Source: Labia minor
Lineage: Eukaryota > Arthropoda > Insecta > Dermaptera > Spongiphoridae
NCBI GenBank assembly: GCA_963082975.1
Contig: OY720350.1
Span: 40,293,851 to 40,357,850, forward strand
Direction: 5' to 3'
Length of the DNA stretch: 64,000 bases
This document shows, in pieces, positions 46,254 to 56,998 of the stretch (positions are counted from its first letter, which is position 1; each line of letters starts with the position of its first letter). The notes under the pieces are model-generated. The model searched no databases. It had not been told where the DNA came from and saw only the letters and a list, made by a program, of their open reading frames with translations. Made by a program: the position numbers and the translations under genes.

Positions 46254-47149
46254 GTTAGGAATTTTCAGGTGGTTGCCTCCTACATCCATGCATGTTCTCA
46301 TCCTACTAATTCATAGATTAGATTAGAATTAATAAATAAATAAAATGTGGGTGGATAAAACAAATGCCATGCTATTATTTAAGGGATGGATTGCATGAAT
46401 TGCACGCCAGGTCTGAATTGAGCCATTTTGTATTACTGAGAGTGTATTTGAGGTGGATTGGATGAACGGGAATTCGGGAAGGTAATTCACCACAGTTCCA
46501 AAATGGGATTAGCCTGAACAGGAACAAATTGTTGGTTACCTTTTGAGCGCAGGGCTTTTTTGATTAGCATGGGCCTTCCATGCCTATTGATGGAGGCTAT
46601 GCACTCCCTTACTAGGTAGGTTTTCTTTCAGGTTGCCCCGAATTTCGCGATTTCATTTCGAAATCCAAAAAATCAAAGGCACTCTCAGCTGATTCAAAGA
46701 GGCTACAGACCAAACGCCTTATTTTTTTTAATCTTTTTTTTTAAGGCAAACTTTCGAATATATCTATACTCAATAATAATTTAATATTAATAAATTATCA
46801 AATTTTTTTCTTATCATTGTACTGATAAATCATATTTGTAAAGAAATAAAATATATATAGTTAAGCTTATTTAAAAAATTAACTTAATGTATAATTTTTG
46901 TTAATTATAATCATGTGGTACAACTATTTTACATAAATAAATAAAATTAGATCTAAAATTTTTTTTAATTTTGATAGATCAAATATTCTTATTCTTTAAC
47001 TGACTTACAAATCCCATACGATCATTTTGCTTATTCTTATGTGTATTCTGTCCCAGTGTCCCCACAAAAATTTTCCGGGAGATAAAAATGTCTCGGTTTA
47101 TATAAATAATAATATCATCCGTGAATAAACCCAATATTATTCAATTTTT
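45723..47149. other. AT-rich DNA with TA microsatellite and one balanced patch
   Basis: A TA repeat of about 32 bp lies at 46218-46250. Positions 46380-46710 are balanced (CGCCAGGTCTGAATTGAGCC; CATGGGCCTTCCATGCC) and match nothing here. There is no credible domain. Confidence 0.4.
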
Positions 47150-47506
47150 ACCGACCGACGATAGTAAGGAATGTATTGTTTTCACACCAAATTTCACATG
47201 TGGAGTTTTTAAAACATAACTCCACGAATCATGCATTTTGTATTGGTTTTATTCTCGGGAAAAATCATCTTCATTAGTTTTTTCGTAATTTTAAATTATA
47301 TGACGTCACCCAGTCCTTCATAACGTCACAGCCAGCTACTACTTATATATTATAAATATAATAAAATTAAAAATATTTACATTATATCTATATCTGTTTT
47401 TATTGCATTACTAGATACATTTATATTATTTGAAATTGTTTCTGTAGCTGGAAATTAATTTACTTCAAACCGTCGGTCGGTTCACACCTGGCCACAGGTC
47501 AACTTA
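47150..47506 (+). mobile_element. A10: family A, core deleted
   Basis: The left end ACCGACCGACGATAG is joined, after about 70 bp, to the right third of A. The GTCY array and ETS-like motif are deleted. The right end has CGTCGGTCGGT and a hairpin with changes (CACCTGGCCACAGGTC). It is directly followed by the right half of B. Confidence 0.75.
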
Positions 47507-47810
47507 TCTTCTTCTAAAGTGACCGTAAATATAAAGATATAGGTTTGATAATTTTTCACATGATAATAATTGTATAAAACAGCTATATATAGAATTTCAG
47601 TTTGATTGAATCGCTGAAAGTACCAGAATTAATTTTTTAACACTGCAAATCTCACGAGCCAACACGTGACGTGGTGCCATCAACAGAGCCAAATATGCGC
47701 TGGTTTAATAAATATTATTTATTAATTTTAATTTATATTTTAATTTAATTTAATATATGTTATTTAATCCAATTCAAATTTGCGGGATAGTCGAGTGGAG
47801 ACACTCCAGA
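47507..47810 (+). mobile_element. B13: family B right half
   Basis: It begins at the CTTCTAAAGTGACCGTAAAT block, the position in B just after its internal T-run. It runs to GCGGGATAGT and the hairpin. The left half is missing, replaced by A10. Confidence 0.75.
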
Positions 47811-47820
47811 TTTTTTTTAA

Positions 47821-48638
47821 TACGAGGGCTACTATTTATAAATTGAGAATTGGCAACACTGATATTAATACGTGAAATATGACATTGTCATCGTAAAATA
47901 AAATTTTGAGGTTATAAGTACTCATAACGTTTTTATCCGAATACAATTTGTGTTGTTTACAGTAAGTTGAAAATTTCAACTTTGCCAAATTATGAAATTA
48001 ACTCGTGAAAACTTTCGAGCTATGATATAATATAACTTTCTACGTGATCTAACTCAAGTGCATTAAACTTTTGGCGATGAAGCACCATCTAAAGCCACTG
48101 TATATCACTGGTACACTGAATTCAAACATGGACGTAGTTCGCCCATGGACGAAGTTAAAGAAGGACGTCCAAAATCAGTCCTTGTGCCGGAAAATATATA
48201 TTGATGCTGTGCGAAAACTAATTGAAGAAGATCGTCATGTGACATATCAGAAAATCGAGAGATGTTTAAGCATTAGTAAGACTAGCATACATAAGATTTT
48301 GGAAGAACATTTCTGTGTTCGGAAACTCTGTGCGCGTTTGATTCTACATTTGTTGAATGATCAAAAAATTGCTCGTGTCATTTGGTGCCTTAAAATCATT
48401 CAAAATACATCTGTGGTGCATTCAAAGCAGTATACAACATGGTCACATGGGTCATCCTTCTTACAGCCCCGACTTGAGACCGAATGACTTCTTCATAATC
48501 CCATTTATTAAATAGAAACTGTGGGAACAACGATTTTCATCAACTAAGAGGCCTTTGGAACCCATGTTTTAGAACTACCATCTTCTGACAGGAAAAAATG
48601 CTTTGAAGAATTCAATCGTATGCCAAAGCGCTTAGTTC
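47821..48638 (+). mobile_element. mariner element relic, right end lost
   Basis: It begins TACGAGGGCTACTATTTATA, a TA site plus a mariner-type terminal repeat, directly after the B13 T-run. The right terminal repeat is not visible; a TTAA-flanked palindrome takes its place. Confidence 0.65.
47992..48630 (+). pseudogene. mariner transposase relic, internal deletion
   Basis: Homology starts MKLTRENFRAMI, then TFGDEAPSKATVYHWYTEFK and EVKEGRPKSVLVPENI (first helix-turn-helix and GRP linker). Next come RKLIEEDRHVTYQKIERCLS and the second helix-turn-helix to VRKLCARLILHLLNDQK (about 48205-48370). It then jumps to the C-terminal region GHPSYSPDLRPNDFF (about 48448-48500), which holds the third catalytic aspartate. 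The first and second aspartates are deleted. Several frameshifts and stops occur. The protein is dead. Confidence 0.82.
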
Positions 48639-48853
48639 TTAACACACTAATAGCGGAGCGGGTATTTGTACCCGTTGCGGGGACTGCCACTTATAAGCGG
48701 GACGGGTATTTATACCCGTTGCCACTTATATGAGGGATATATATTAGTTATCGTTTAAAATAAGTAATTTTAAGTGACAAAAGGGAAAATATATATTATA
48801 TAAGTGGCAACGGGTATAAATACCCGCCCCGTTTATAAGTGGCAGTGGATTAA
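48639..48853. mobile_element. TTAA-flanked palindromic MITE (piggyBac-like)
   Basis: Arms at about 48680-48735 and 48798-48845 are inverted copies (GCCACTTATAA...GGGTATTTATACCCGTTGCC). Each contains a smaller palindrome, CGGGTATTTATACCCG. An extra half unit (GCGGGTATTTGTACCCGTTG) lies on the left only. TTAA occurs at both borders (48639-48642, 48850-48853), as piggyBac superfamily elements require, though the right TTAA is also native to the adjacent B element. Confidence 0.5.
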
Positions 48854-49397
48854 ATAACATAATATATTATATTTAAATTAAATTTAATTAATTAAATTAT
48901 AAAATAAAATTAATAAATAATATTTATTAAACCAGCGCATGTTTGGCTCTTTGTTGATGGCACCACGTCACGTGTTGGCGCGTGAGATTTGCAGTGTTAA
49001 AAAATTAATTCTGATAGTTTCAGCAGTTCAATCAAGCTGAAATTCTATATATAGAAGTTTTATACAATTATTAATCATGTGAAAAATTATCAAACATATA
49101 TCTTTATTTTTACGGTCACTTTAGAAGAAAAAAAATCAAAACGTTGTAGGTAATGACCCTCTTCCGGTTGAGCTACATTTCTCAAAAGTTGATAGAAAAC
49201 TATGAATTTTGAATAATGCCCATGTACCAAATCTCATCATTCTAGCTCAAACCGTTTTTGAGTAATCTTGGTTACATACATACACACATACACACACACA
49301 GACATTTTTCTCAACCTTAGTGAAAATGATTCAGGAACCTTCAAAATGTATAAAAACATCAAAATCTCAACATCGAAAATTTTCTGGCGAGATAGTA
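48847..49397 (-). mobile_element. B14: family B, right end lost
   Basis: It starts at GGATTAAATAACATAATATA inside B's right end and runs to a left terminus (ACTATCTCGCC) with a small deletion next to it. The microsatellite is at 49277-49303. Confidence 0.75.
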
Positions 49398-49399
49398 AA

Positions 49400-49745
49400 A
49401 AATATTCATATTATAACCCTAATAATGGTTCAATTCAGATATTTTAAAAAAGAATTTGTACCTACAGCACCCGAAAAATTGATTATAGACAAAAATGATT
49501 GCCAACAATTTATGTAGTACAATAGATAATGCTGAAGAAGAAATGCCTGAGGACGATGTATTGCAATGGCTAGGTCTGAAATATAATTTTGTTTCAGTCC
49601 TGTTTTTTTTTTATTTATATATCTGAATCTAGTGTTTTTTCAATAAAAAGTTTTTTAATTTATTTATTTTTTATATAACGGACTTTTGGCTTTAACGGAA
49701 ATCCGTCCTCACTCAATAGTCCATTATATAGCGGTGTTAATGAAA
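49400..49745 (+). mobile_element. Possible pogo/Tigger-like element tail
   Basis: A frame at about 49503-49600 reads STIDNAEEEMPEDDVLQWLG, an acidic tail of the kind that ends Tigger-type transposases. It is followed by ATATAACGGAC ... GTCCATTATATAG, an inverted pair near the right end. The left side is cut by B14. Assignment is tentative. Confidence 0.35.
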
Positions 49746-49940
49746 TGCAAAAATGGTAAAAACTGAATTTGCTAAAACAAATTTAAATGCATTCATATTT
49801 CCAGACGGTTGACTGTTGATTAATAATTGAGAACAATGAAAAGAAAATTGGACAATTATCAAAACAAATGTAAATAAATTAAAAAGAATGAAAAAACATT
49901 AAAATATGTCAAAATAATAGATTTCTCAAATAAAAATTAG

Positions 49941-50394
49941 CTGGAGTGTCTCCACTCGACTATCTCGCAATTTGAATTGGATTAAATAACATAATATATT
50001 ATATTTAAATTAAATTTAATTAATTATAAATAATAAATATTAAACCAACGCATGTTTGGCTTTTTGTTGATGGCACCATGTCACGTGTTGGCGCGTGAGA
50101 TTTGCAGTGTTAAAAAATTAATTCTGGTAGTTTCAGCAATTCAATCAAGCTGAAATTCTATATATAGCAGTTTTATACAATTAATAATCATGTGAAAAAT
50201 TAATAAACATATATCTTTATTTTTACGGTCACTTTAGAGGAAAAAAAATCAAAACGTTGTAAGTAATGACCCTCTTCCGGTTGAGCTACTTTTCTCAAAA
50301 GTTGATAGAAAACTACGAATTTTGAATAATGCTCATGTACCAAATTTCATCATTCTAGCTCAAACCGTTTTTGCGTAATCTTGGTTACATACAT

Positions 50395-50439
<45 letters not shown>

Positions 50440-50555
50440 GACATTTTTCTCAACCTTAGTGAAAATGATTCAGGAACCTTCAAAACGTATAAAATCATCA
50501 AAATCTCAATATCGAAAATTTTCGTGATCGCAATACTGTCTCTTACGAAATAGTA
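49941..50555 (-). mobile_element. B15: complete family B element
   Basis: The hairpin side CTGGAGTGTCTCCACTCGAC with ACTATCTCGC lies at the left, and a decayed left terminus (TACTATTTCGTAAGAGACAG on the minus strand) at the right. The microsatellite is a compound AC/AT array at 50389-50438. Confidence 0.78.
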
Positions 50556-51789
50556 ATGAATCGGTGAATACAATTTAAAATAAAAAAAAATCATTAAATA
50601 TCAACTTAGATGGTTTGTGTACTAAAAGTCCGTTCACTTGACAGTGAATTTATGTTACCTGACAGTTCAAACAATTGGATATTCAACATTTTAACTGAGG
50701 CAGTATATCTATCTGCATGGTATGGAAGCGTCGTTTATCTTATTATATGACATAAAAGTTTAATATAGAGTTTCTCAGTATAATAGTTTTTAAGAGTATT
50801 TTCGTACTTATTCCATTAAATAGGTAAGTTATAAAATTAATGATAATTTTTATTTAAAATGTTTAGTAGAATGGAATGGGTGACGATTTTCTTCATTCAT
50901 TTACATATTCCATCTCTATTATTTTAATAGACCATTTCAAAAACTGAAGAGAATCAAAATGTACTAATTAAAAGGCATTGATGATGCTTTTAATTCAATA
51001 TTCCATTTAATGAAATGAAAACAAATGTATTAACATGCCGTCGTCATTTCAAATATTCTCCCTTGCACCAAATTAATCCGAGACAGTTTCTACCCCATTC
51101 TTATACTATTTAATTAGAAAATGCTTGAATTATTATAATTATTACACAAATATTTTTATAATTCAGATCAGGATTAAGTTAAATTTTATTTAATTTGAAT
51201 ATTACCTCTTTAATTTCTGGGAAATTATTTTTGAAAATAAATAAAAATTTCGGTTTCTTTAGGTTGAAGAAAATAAATCCATATATTTAATCGGGTTAGA
51301 ACTTAAATTTTGAGTAAAAATATTATCAGAAGAGGCAAATTGACATTCACCATCATTTACTTCCACCCCCACAAGCAATTAGAAGCAGCTTATTGAAAAG
51401 AAATCATTGAAAATTTGTTTTTCTATCTGGCTTTATACAACCTCAAAATAACAAACAACAAACCATATGTAAACATGAAAACATGAATGAAACCTAAAAA
51501 GCATTTATTGATGGCTCGTTTTCTTTCTCATTGGTAAAATAATCCAATACAAGGTTGTTTTCGGGACATTTGATCATATACTAATGATATCATTTCTTTC
51601 ATCATTTTTCAAAAGATAAAATCAATTAAAAAAATATTAATAAAAAGATACTGTCTGTAAACAAATATCGTTAATAAAATAAAAGTAACTTAAAATGTAT
51701 TCAATGATGATCCAATATTGAGAGTGCCACTTTAATTCTACACTGATATGCGCTATAATGTTCACTTTTCTTAGCGAACAGAAAGAATG
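50556..51789. other. AT-rich intergenic DNA
   Basis: No recognisable gene or repeat. A short identical string, AATATTATCAGAAGAG, occurs at 51320-51335 and again at the start of the LINE at 51793, of unknown meaning. Confidence 0.45.
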
Positions 51790-52522
51790 AAAATATTATC
51801 AGAAGAGTCCAAGCAGGAAAAGAGGTGGGGCTGGAAATAAATATTGCTAAGACAAAGTATTTAGTAACAGAGAGGAATACTATTAACAAACAAAGTCTTA
51901 ACATACAAAATATAGAATTTGAAAATGTAGAAAAATTTAAATACTTAGGTTCTGTAATAACGAAAGATAATAATATTCGAGAAGAGTTTAAAGCGAGGTT
52001 ACAATCGGGAAGCGCCTGTTATCATGCAGAAAAGGGGCTTATCGCGTCAAAATTATTATCAAAGGGGATAAAAATTAAAATAAATAAAACAATTATTTTA
52101 CCGGTTGTATTATATGGGTGTGAGGCATGGTCTATGACCTTAGGTGACGAGAGTAGATTTAGAGTATTTGAGAATAGGATTCTGCGAAGCACTTATGGGC
52201 CAAAAAAAGATAAGGTCACCGGCGAATGGTGGAGACTGCATAACGAGGAATTGCATGACCTCTCTGCATCTCAAGATATAGCTGCGGTGGGCAGGACACG
52301 TAGGTAGATTGGGAGGGGAAAGAATGGCGAAAAATATATTGGGAGTGGGGGGGTAGACCGAGTGGGAAATTCCCGCTTGGAAGACCAAGGACGCGGTGGG
52401 TGGATAATGTAGGAAGGGACGTGAGAGAGATGGGAGAGGATAGGGATTTGAGGGTTGTGGCTCAGAATAGGGAGACTTGGAGAAGTGTGGTTGCTGTGGC
52501 CAAGAACTTTCGAGTTCCGTAG
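51790..52522 (+). pseudogene. Non-LTR retrotransposon reverse transcriptase, 3' end
   Basis: The first part reads AGKEVGLEINIAKTKYLV, then FKYLGSVITKDNNIREEF, then ILPVVLYGCEAWSM and GEWWRLHNEELHDL (to about 52270). These are the C-terminal end of the reverse transcriptase and the thumb/tail region seen in many animal LINEs. A frameshift near 52280 leads into LRWAGHVGRL; a second leads into LGRPRTRWVDNVGRDVRE and WRSVVAVAKNFRV, stop at 52520-52522. It is 5'-truncated, as usual for LINEs, and broken by two frameshifts. The clade is not assigned. The tail also occurs at 6692-6815. Confidence 0.82.
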
Positions 52523-52544
52523 AGCCACAGAGACAGACAGAGAC

Positions 52545-52830
52545 TTTGTAAACTGCCACTTCCGGTTTGTGGATATACACATGAATTCATGAATTCATGC
52601 TACTGATGTATTAAGTATTAAGTAATTATACTAAAATTTATCAAAATCCGTTGAGCTGTTCAAGCTATACACGTCTATACAGACACAATGGACAGACGTA
52701 CGAACAGACATCATGCTAAAAATACTTTTTTCTCTTAACAAAATTCATGATTCCTGGAGAAATGTAAAAATCTCCAAATGAAATTTGGTGTGAAAACAAT
52801 ACTTTCCCTTCCTATCGTCGGTCGGTAAAA
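52545..52830 (-). mobile_element. A11: diverged, truncated family A element
   Basis: It covers the left half of A only: a left end reading ACCGACCGACGATAG on the minus strand, a degenerate microsatellite (GACACAATGGACAGACGTAC), and CACTTCCGGT at 52557. It is more diverged than other copies, so probably older or from another subfamily. Confidence 0.65.
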
Positions 52831-53687
52831 ACGTATATAAATGAATGAACCGTATCATAAAAATAATTATCAAATAGTATCATAAAAATAATTTTTAATA
52901 GATTTTATTCTTTTCAAATATAAAAAAGTACTAATTCATTTACATGCGAAAGTATTAATTTTGACTGAGACATTGCCTTCAAAAATGAATTTTGTCTTTG
53001 GAAGTGCGTGTTAGACCCTCTTATTTTATGACGGATTATGTGATGTAAAAACCTCATTCCCTTTTTGTATTCTTAACTATTTCACTGCCCAAAATAATAA
53101 TATGTGATATTTTTAAAAATTAATATAATATAATAATTTTGAATAACATGTAATATAACATGCCATATAATTGAAAAACGTTTTAATGCCTTCTGACAAA
53201 AAAATTGAATTTTGTGATTTTTTTTAATTAAAACAAAAATTGAACTAACTGTTTTTTATTGAATTCGATCTAGTTAAAAAGAGTAAATGCACAATCAACA
53301 TCACGTTTTAGTTAATTGCAACAGAATTAATTATGGCAATAGCATTTATGATAATATTACTATGTTTGATTCATAACATAACTATAACATAACTATGGAT
53401 AGAAAATAAATGATACTAATCAGCAAAAAAGTTCTAAATATGATTCATATAACTGTTAGAACAAAATTAACCACACAGCATATATAAACATTTTATTAAA
53501 TAAAATCAACAATCTTTCAATACTGTTTATTTAATTATTGTTAATAAATTTTATATAAATCATATCGACCCATCAATAATAATTAATTGAGACGTTATTA
53601 CTTTAATTGGGGTCACTAATTTGATTTGACATGATCGGTTTATAACGTAAAACAATTTATTGAATATATTTATCTATCTATAATATA
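52831..53687. other. AT-rich intergenic DNA, no feature recognised
   Basis: A/T-rich, with short repeated ATCATAAAAATAATT strings near 52855-52890. It contains no gene-like sequence. Confidence 0.5.
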
Positions 53688-53790
53688 CGAGGTGGTCTGA
53701 AAAGTTTCCGACCTGACCAAGTAAAACGATGTTTTTCAATTTTTTGTTTGTTTTATTTTTCAAAATTCAAGATAGCTGAGACCTGTACGA

Positions 53791-54072
53791 TGTCAGCTGA
53801 ACGTGTGCGAAATATTTTGCAAAACCATTTGAATATGGAAAGCTGTGTGCAATGTGGGTGCCGCATTTCCTAACGTTAGATCAAAAATTGCTTCGAAAAA
53901 CCATTTCTAACGAGAATTTGGCGCTGTAGGCGTAATCCAAACGAATTTTTGCGTCAATTCATAACTGTTGATGAGACTTAAATTAAATTAAATCAAATTT
54001 AATTAAATTAATTAGAACACCGTTATGAGAAATGTATCAGTGTTGATGGAGATTATGTTGAAAAATATAGCA
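53791..54072 (+). pseudogene. mariner transposase scraps
   Basis: Readable pieces are MSAERVRNILQNHLNMES, then RRNPNEFLRQFITVDET, which contains the first catalytic aspartate, then after an A/T-rich run HRYEKCISVDGDYVEKYSK, the mariner C-terminus. The linker between the helix-turn-helix and the catalytic domain is frameshifted. The second and third aspartates are deleted. Confidence 0.7.
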
Positions 54073-54691
54073 AATAAATCGGGAGTGTCCTCCCCTAGAC
54101 TTTCCCGCATATAAATTAAATTACAAGTTATTTTTAACCATTATCTTGAGAACGATAAAACATAAATAATTAACAACAATAAAAATAAACAAACTAATTA
54201 ATTTAAATTATAAAGTAAAATGGTTTAACACTATTATATATATATATTTATAATTTACACCTAACGCTACTTGTATAGGTAAAATGTCACTTCCGGTAGT
54301 CAGGTCATGATGAAATTTGGTATCTGAATTTTTTTCATATTTTTAAATCTATATACAAATTAGGAAGCAAATATCTCGAAGCAAACTGGTACTTTACTTG
54401 AAAGGTATAGGCAACCAGTGTAGGTAAAGTACCACTTCCTGTTAACCGATTTTGACGAAATTTTGATAGAAATCTACAAACTGTGAATAATATCGGTGTA
54501 CCAAATTTCGAAGTCCTAGCTTGATTAGTTTCTGAGTAAATTCGCTCACTGACAAACATTACATACATCCATACATCCATACATACACACACACAGACAT
54601 AATTCGAAAAATGGTATTTTCCGACTCAGGGAGGTCTAAAACGTCAAGATCTATCGAAATCTCGAAGTCGAAATTTTTGACGATTCCAATA

Positions 54692-55781
54692 CAGTGGTAC
54701 CTCGACATACGAGCTTAATTCGTTCCAAGACCTTGCTCGTATCTCAAATTGTTCGTATCTCAAAGCACTTCGCGCCATTAAAACTAATAGAAAAGCTTTT
54801 AATCCGTTCCAGTCCCCAAAAATCACCTTAGTTTTGCTTTTTGTATGCTATTTTGAATCAAACAAATGTCTTTACGAGAAGGAACATTTATTTAAAAACA
54901 ACAAAATAATGGGAACATTTAAATAAATAAAAATAAGAAGAATTTAAAAAAAACTTAAATATCATCGCTTGTTTTTGCTTTTTTCGCCTCCTTGCTCATC
55001 TTGTTCTGCAAAGCGTTTTACAAAATTGTCTAAGGAAGTTTGTTTTTTCCTCCCCTTCAGGGTATTGCGAAAATGATTGAGACAGGTTTCGTTAAATAAT
55101 TCCTAAGCCCGACCAGTTGCAACCTTTTCGGGGTGGTTTTTATCTACAAATTCAACAATTTTCTCCCACATTCCTAGGATCTCTTTAATTTCTTTTGAAG
55201 AGATAACATTTTCTGTTTCTGGCGCCTCTTCAGAAACTGTTTTCTTGGGTCACAACATCATTCTGTGTTTGTAGGTTTTGTAACTCTTCAGTTGTAAGCT
55301 CCTCAAAATGTTGCTCGACGAGTTCGTTTACATCATTTTCATCTACTTCTAGACCCAAAGATTTTCCCAAAGAAACAATCTCTTCTATTTCTGACACTTG
55401 AGATTCAGATTCTGCAATGATCCTTTCAGTTACAGCGTCAGGCCATAGCTTTTTCCATGCAGAAATTAATTTTCTTTTTGTGACACCCAGCCAGGCCTGA
55501 TCAATAATTCTTAGACATGTCACTATGTTAAAATGGTCTTTCCAAAACTCTCGAAGGGTCAGGTTTGTACTATCCGTCACTTCAAAGCATTTGCGGAACA
55601 TGTACTTTGTGTACAACTTCTTAAAATTAGAAATGCGGGGGCAAATTGGTGCCGTGTGCATCGTCACGGGGTGCTCGTATCTCAAATCTTGCTCGTATCT
55701 CAAAGCAAAATATCGGTCGGTTGGCGGCTCGTATCTCAAAACACTCGTATGTTGGGGCACTCGTATGTCGAGGTACCACTG
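54692..55781 (-). mobile_element. Tigger (pogo-type) element, internally deleted
   Basis: It has CAGTGGTACCTCGACATACG terminal inverted repeats at both ends and TA flanks (54690-54691, 55782-55783). Subterminal CTCGTATCTCAAA motifs recur on both sides. It contains the C-terminal third of a Tigger transposase on the minus strand. Confidence 0.9.
54961..55655 (-). pseudogene. Tigger transposase C-terminal part
   Basis: The clear section reads FKKLYTKYMFRKCFEVTDST, then LTLREFWKDHFNIVTCLRII, DQAWLGVTKRKLISAWKKLW, and an acidic stretch (EIVSLGKSLGLEVDENDVNE). It matches the end of Tigger1-like (TIGD1-type) transposases, after the DDE catalytic core. Its frame stops at 55230. The rest of the tail continues in other frames to about 54961 (residues such as GRQKQ-like and KKAK). 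The helix-turn-helix, CENP-B-type DNA-binding part and catalytic residues are gone. Confidence 0.85.
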
Positions 55782-55881
55782 TACTTCCCTTAAGTAATTA
55801 TACGAAGTATGCGGGAAAGTAAAAAAAATTGAAAAACATCGTTTTTCTTGGTCAGGTCGGAAACTTTTCAGACCACCCTCG

Positions 55882-56594
55882 TATATGTTCTTCACCAATT
55901 TTTTTCTTCTATTTTTTTCTTTCATTTACTAAAATAAATTAAATAATTTATAGAACTCCAATTGATTAAAACATTTATGTCCGTTTGTGTGACTGTTATC
56001 GTCCCATTATTAAATATCGATATAGGATTCACATTGCTTTCTTTTTTCCTCTATTCAGATCAGTGATCATGATTCAAATATTTGAGATACGAATGGAACA
56101 TCCCCACTCCAACACTCAAATCACATTTTTTTTTTCTCCACGACCCTTCGATTTATAATCCTGATTCTGACCAATATTGTTAGTGTGATGGTAGAGTATA
56201 AACTAAATATAAAAAAAAAAGAAAAAAATAATGTGTATAAAAACAATAATTCAGTGCCCATGTACTGTTTGGTTGTAGAGCTTGTATTCTCGCCCTATGC
56301 AAATCAAATTAATTGTCCCTTTTTTGGCCGTTATCTCTTATTTATGTTCTTCAGCGACAAAAGTTAAGAAGACAAACGATATATTTATTTAAAATTTGTA
56401 GCTTTCTCTGCACTTTACTAACGGATATATAAATTTTTGTTCACAGGGACAGAAAATAAAAAGAAAAAAAAAATGATCATTTGCAAACAAATTCAATTTA
56501 TCGAGATGGAATCAAAAATCAAACGTATGTCTTTTTTACAATGTTGTTTTATATATAATTTCAAAAGAAAAAATTATTTAATGATCTGATAAAT
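55882..56594. other. AT-rich intergenic DNA
   Basis: Largely A/T-rich; balanced patches at 56030-56170 and 56260-56350 hold no recognised repeat or coding. Confidence 0.45.
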
Positions 56595-56998
56595 TTTATT
56601 TTATACGAACATATATAACATATACCTAAGATTATTTAGGTGGGAGTATTATTGGGATTCTGGGTCTTAGTCTGTGTGACCAAGGGTTAATATCGGGATT
56701 TTGGGTTGATAGGTTGGGTGGTTTTGTACTCACTGGACAACAGCCCGAGGCCAACTGTCCAGTGCGGACGTGTGTCGGTCTCAGGATTGCCCAGGATTCT
56801 TCGGAGCTCTACAGCAACGCAGTGAGTACAAAAACCACCCAACCTATCAACCCAAAATCCCGATATTAACCCTTGGTCACACAGACTAAGACCCAGAATC
56901 CCAAAAATACTCCCACCTAAATAATCTCTTGAAAATGGCGCCAGAATGGGTGCCGAAACGTCGAGAAAACAATCTCACAAAAATACGTGATTATATCC
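56595..56998. mobile_element. Large palindrome with hammerhead-like motif (Penelope-like?)
   Basis: Arms 56631-56734 and 56821-56925 are almost perfect inverted copies of about 104 bp, separated by an 86-bp loop. Just outside the right arm (56928-56965) is TGGCGCC-loop-GGTGCC followed by GAAACGTCG, like hammerhead stem II plus GAAAC. CTGATAAAT at 56586-56594 and 56999-57007 may be a 9-bp target duplication. Penelope-like elements are known to carry hammerhead motifs and inverted copies. The assignment is inference. Confidence 0.55.

Larger units (their letters stand above)
54077..55825 (-). mobile_element. C2: family C element interrupted by Tigger
   Basis: The hairpin end GGGAG-TGTC-CTCCC is followed by ACTTTCCCGCAT at 54081-54110. 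The other end, ATGCGGGAAAGT plus an A-tract, is at 55808-55820. The 12-bp subterminal repeats match perfectly. The A-tract borders the mariner's own AATTG sequence, consistent with T-run insertion. A GT/GTAT/GGAT microsatellite is at 54562-54598. The Tigger element splits it at 54692-55781. Confidence 0.78.
53688..55881. mobile_element. mariner element hosting a two-level nest (C2, Tigger)
   Basis: The terminal inverted repeats are about 60 bp and start CGAGGTGGTCTGAAAAGTTT (left) and CGAGGGTGGTCTGAAAAGTT (right, inverted). TA flanks are at 53686-53687 and 55882-55883. Transposase scraps lie at 53791-54072. C2 is inserted near the right repeat, and a Tigger element is inserted in C2. Confidence 0.88.

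Noticed and set aside
52140-52580. Two overlapping minus-strand frames (146 and 103 codons)
   Set aside because: They are antisense shadows of the LINE tail, whose plus-strand reading gives recognisable motifs.
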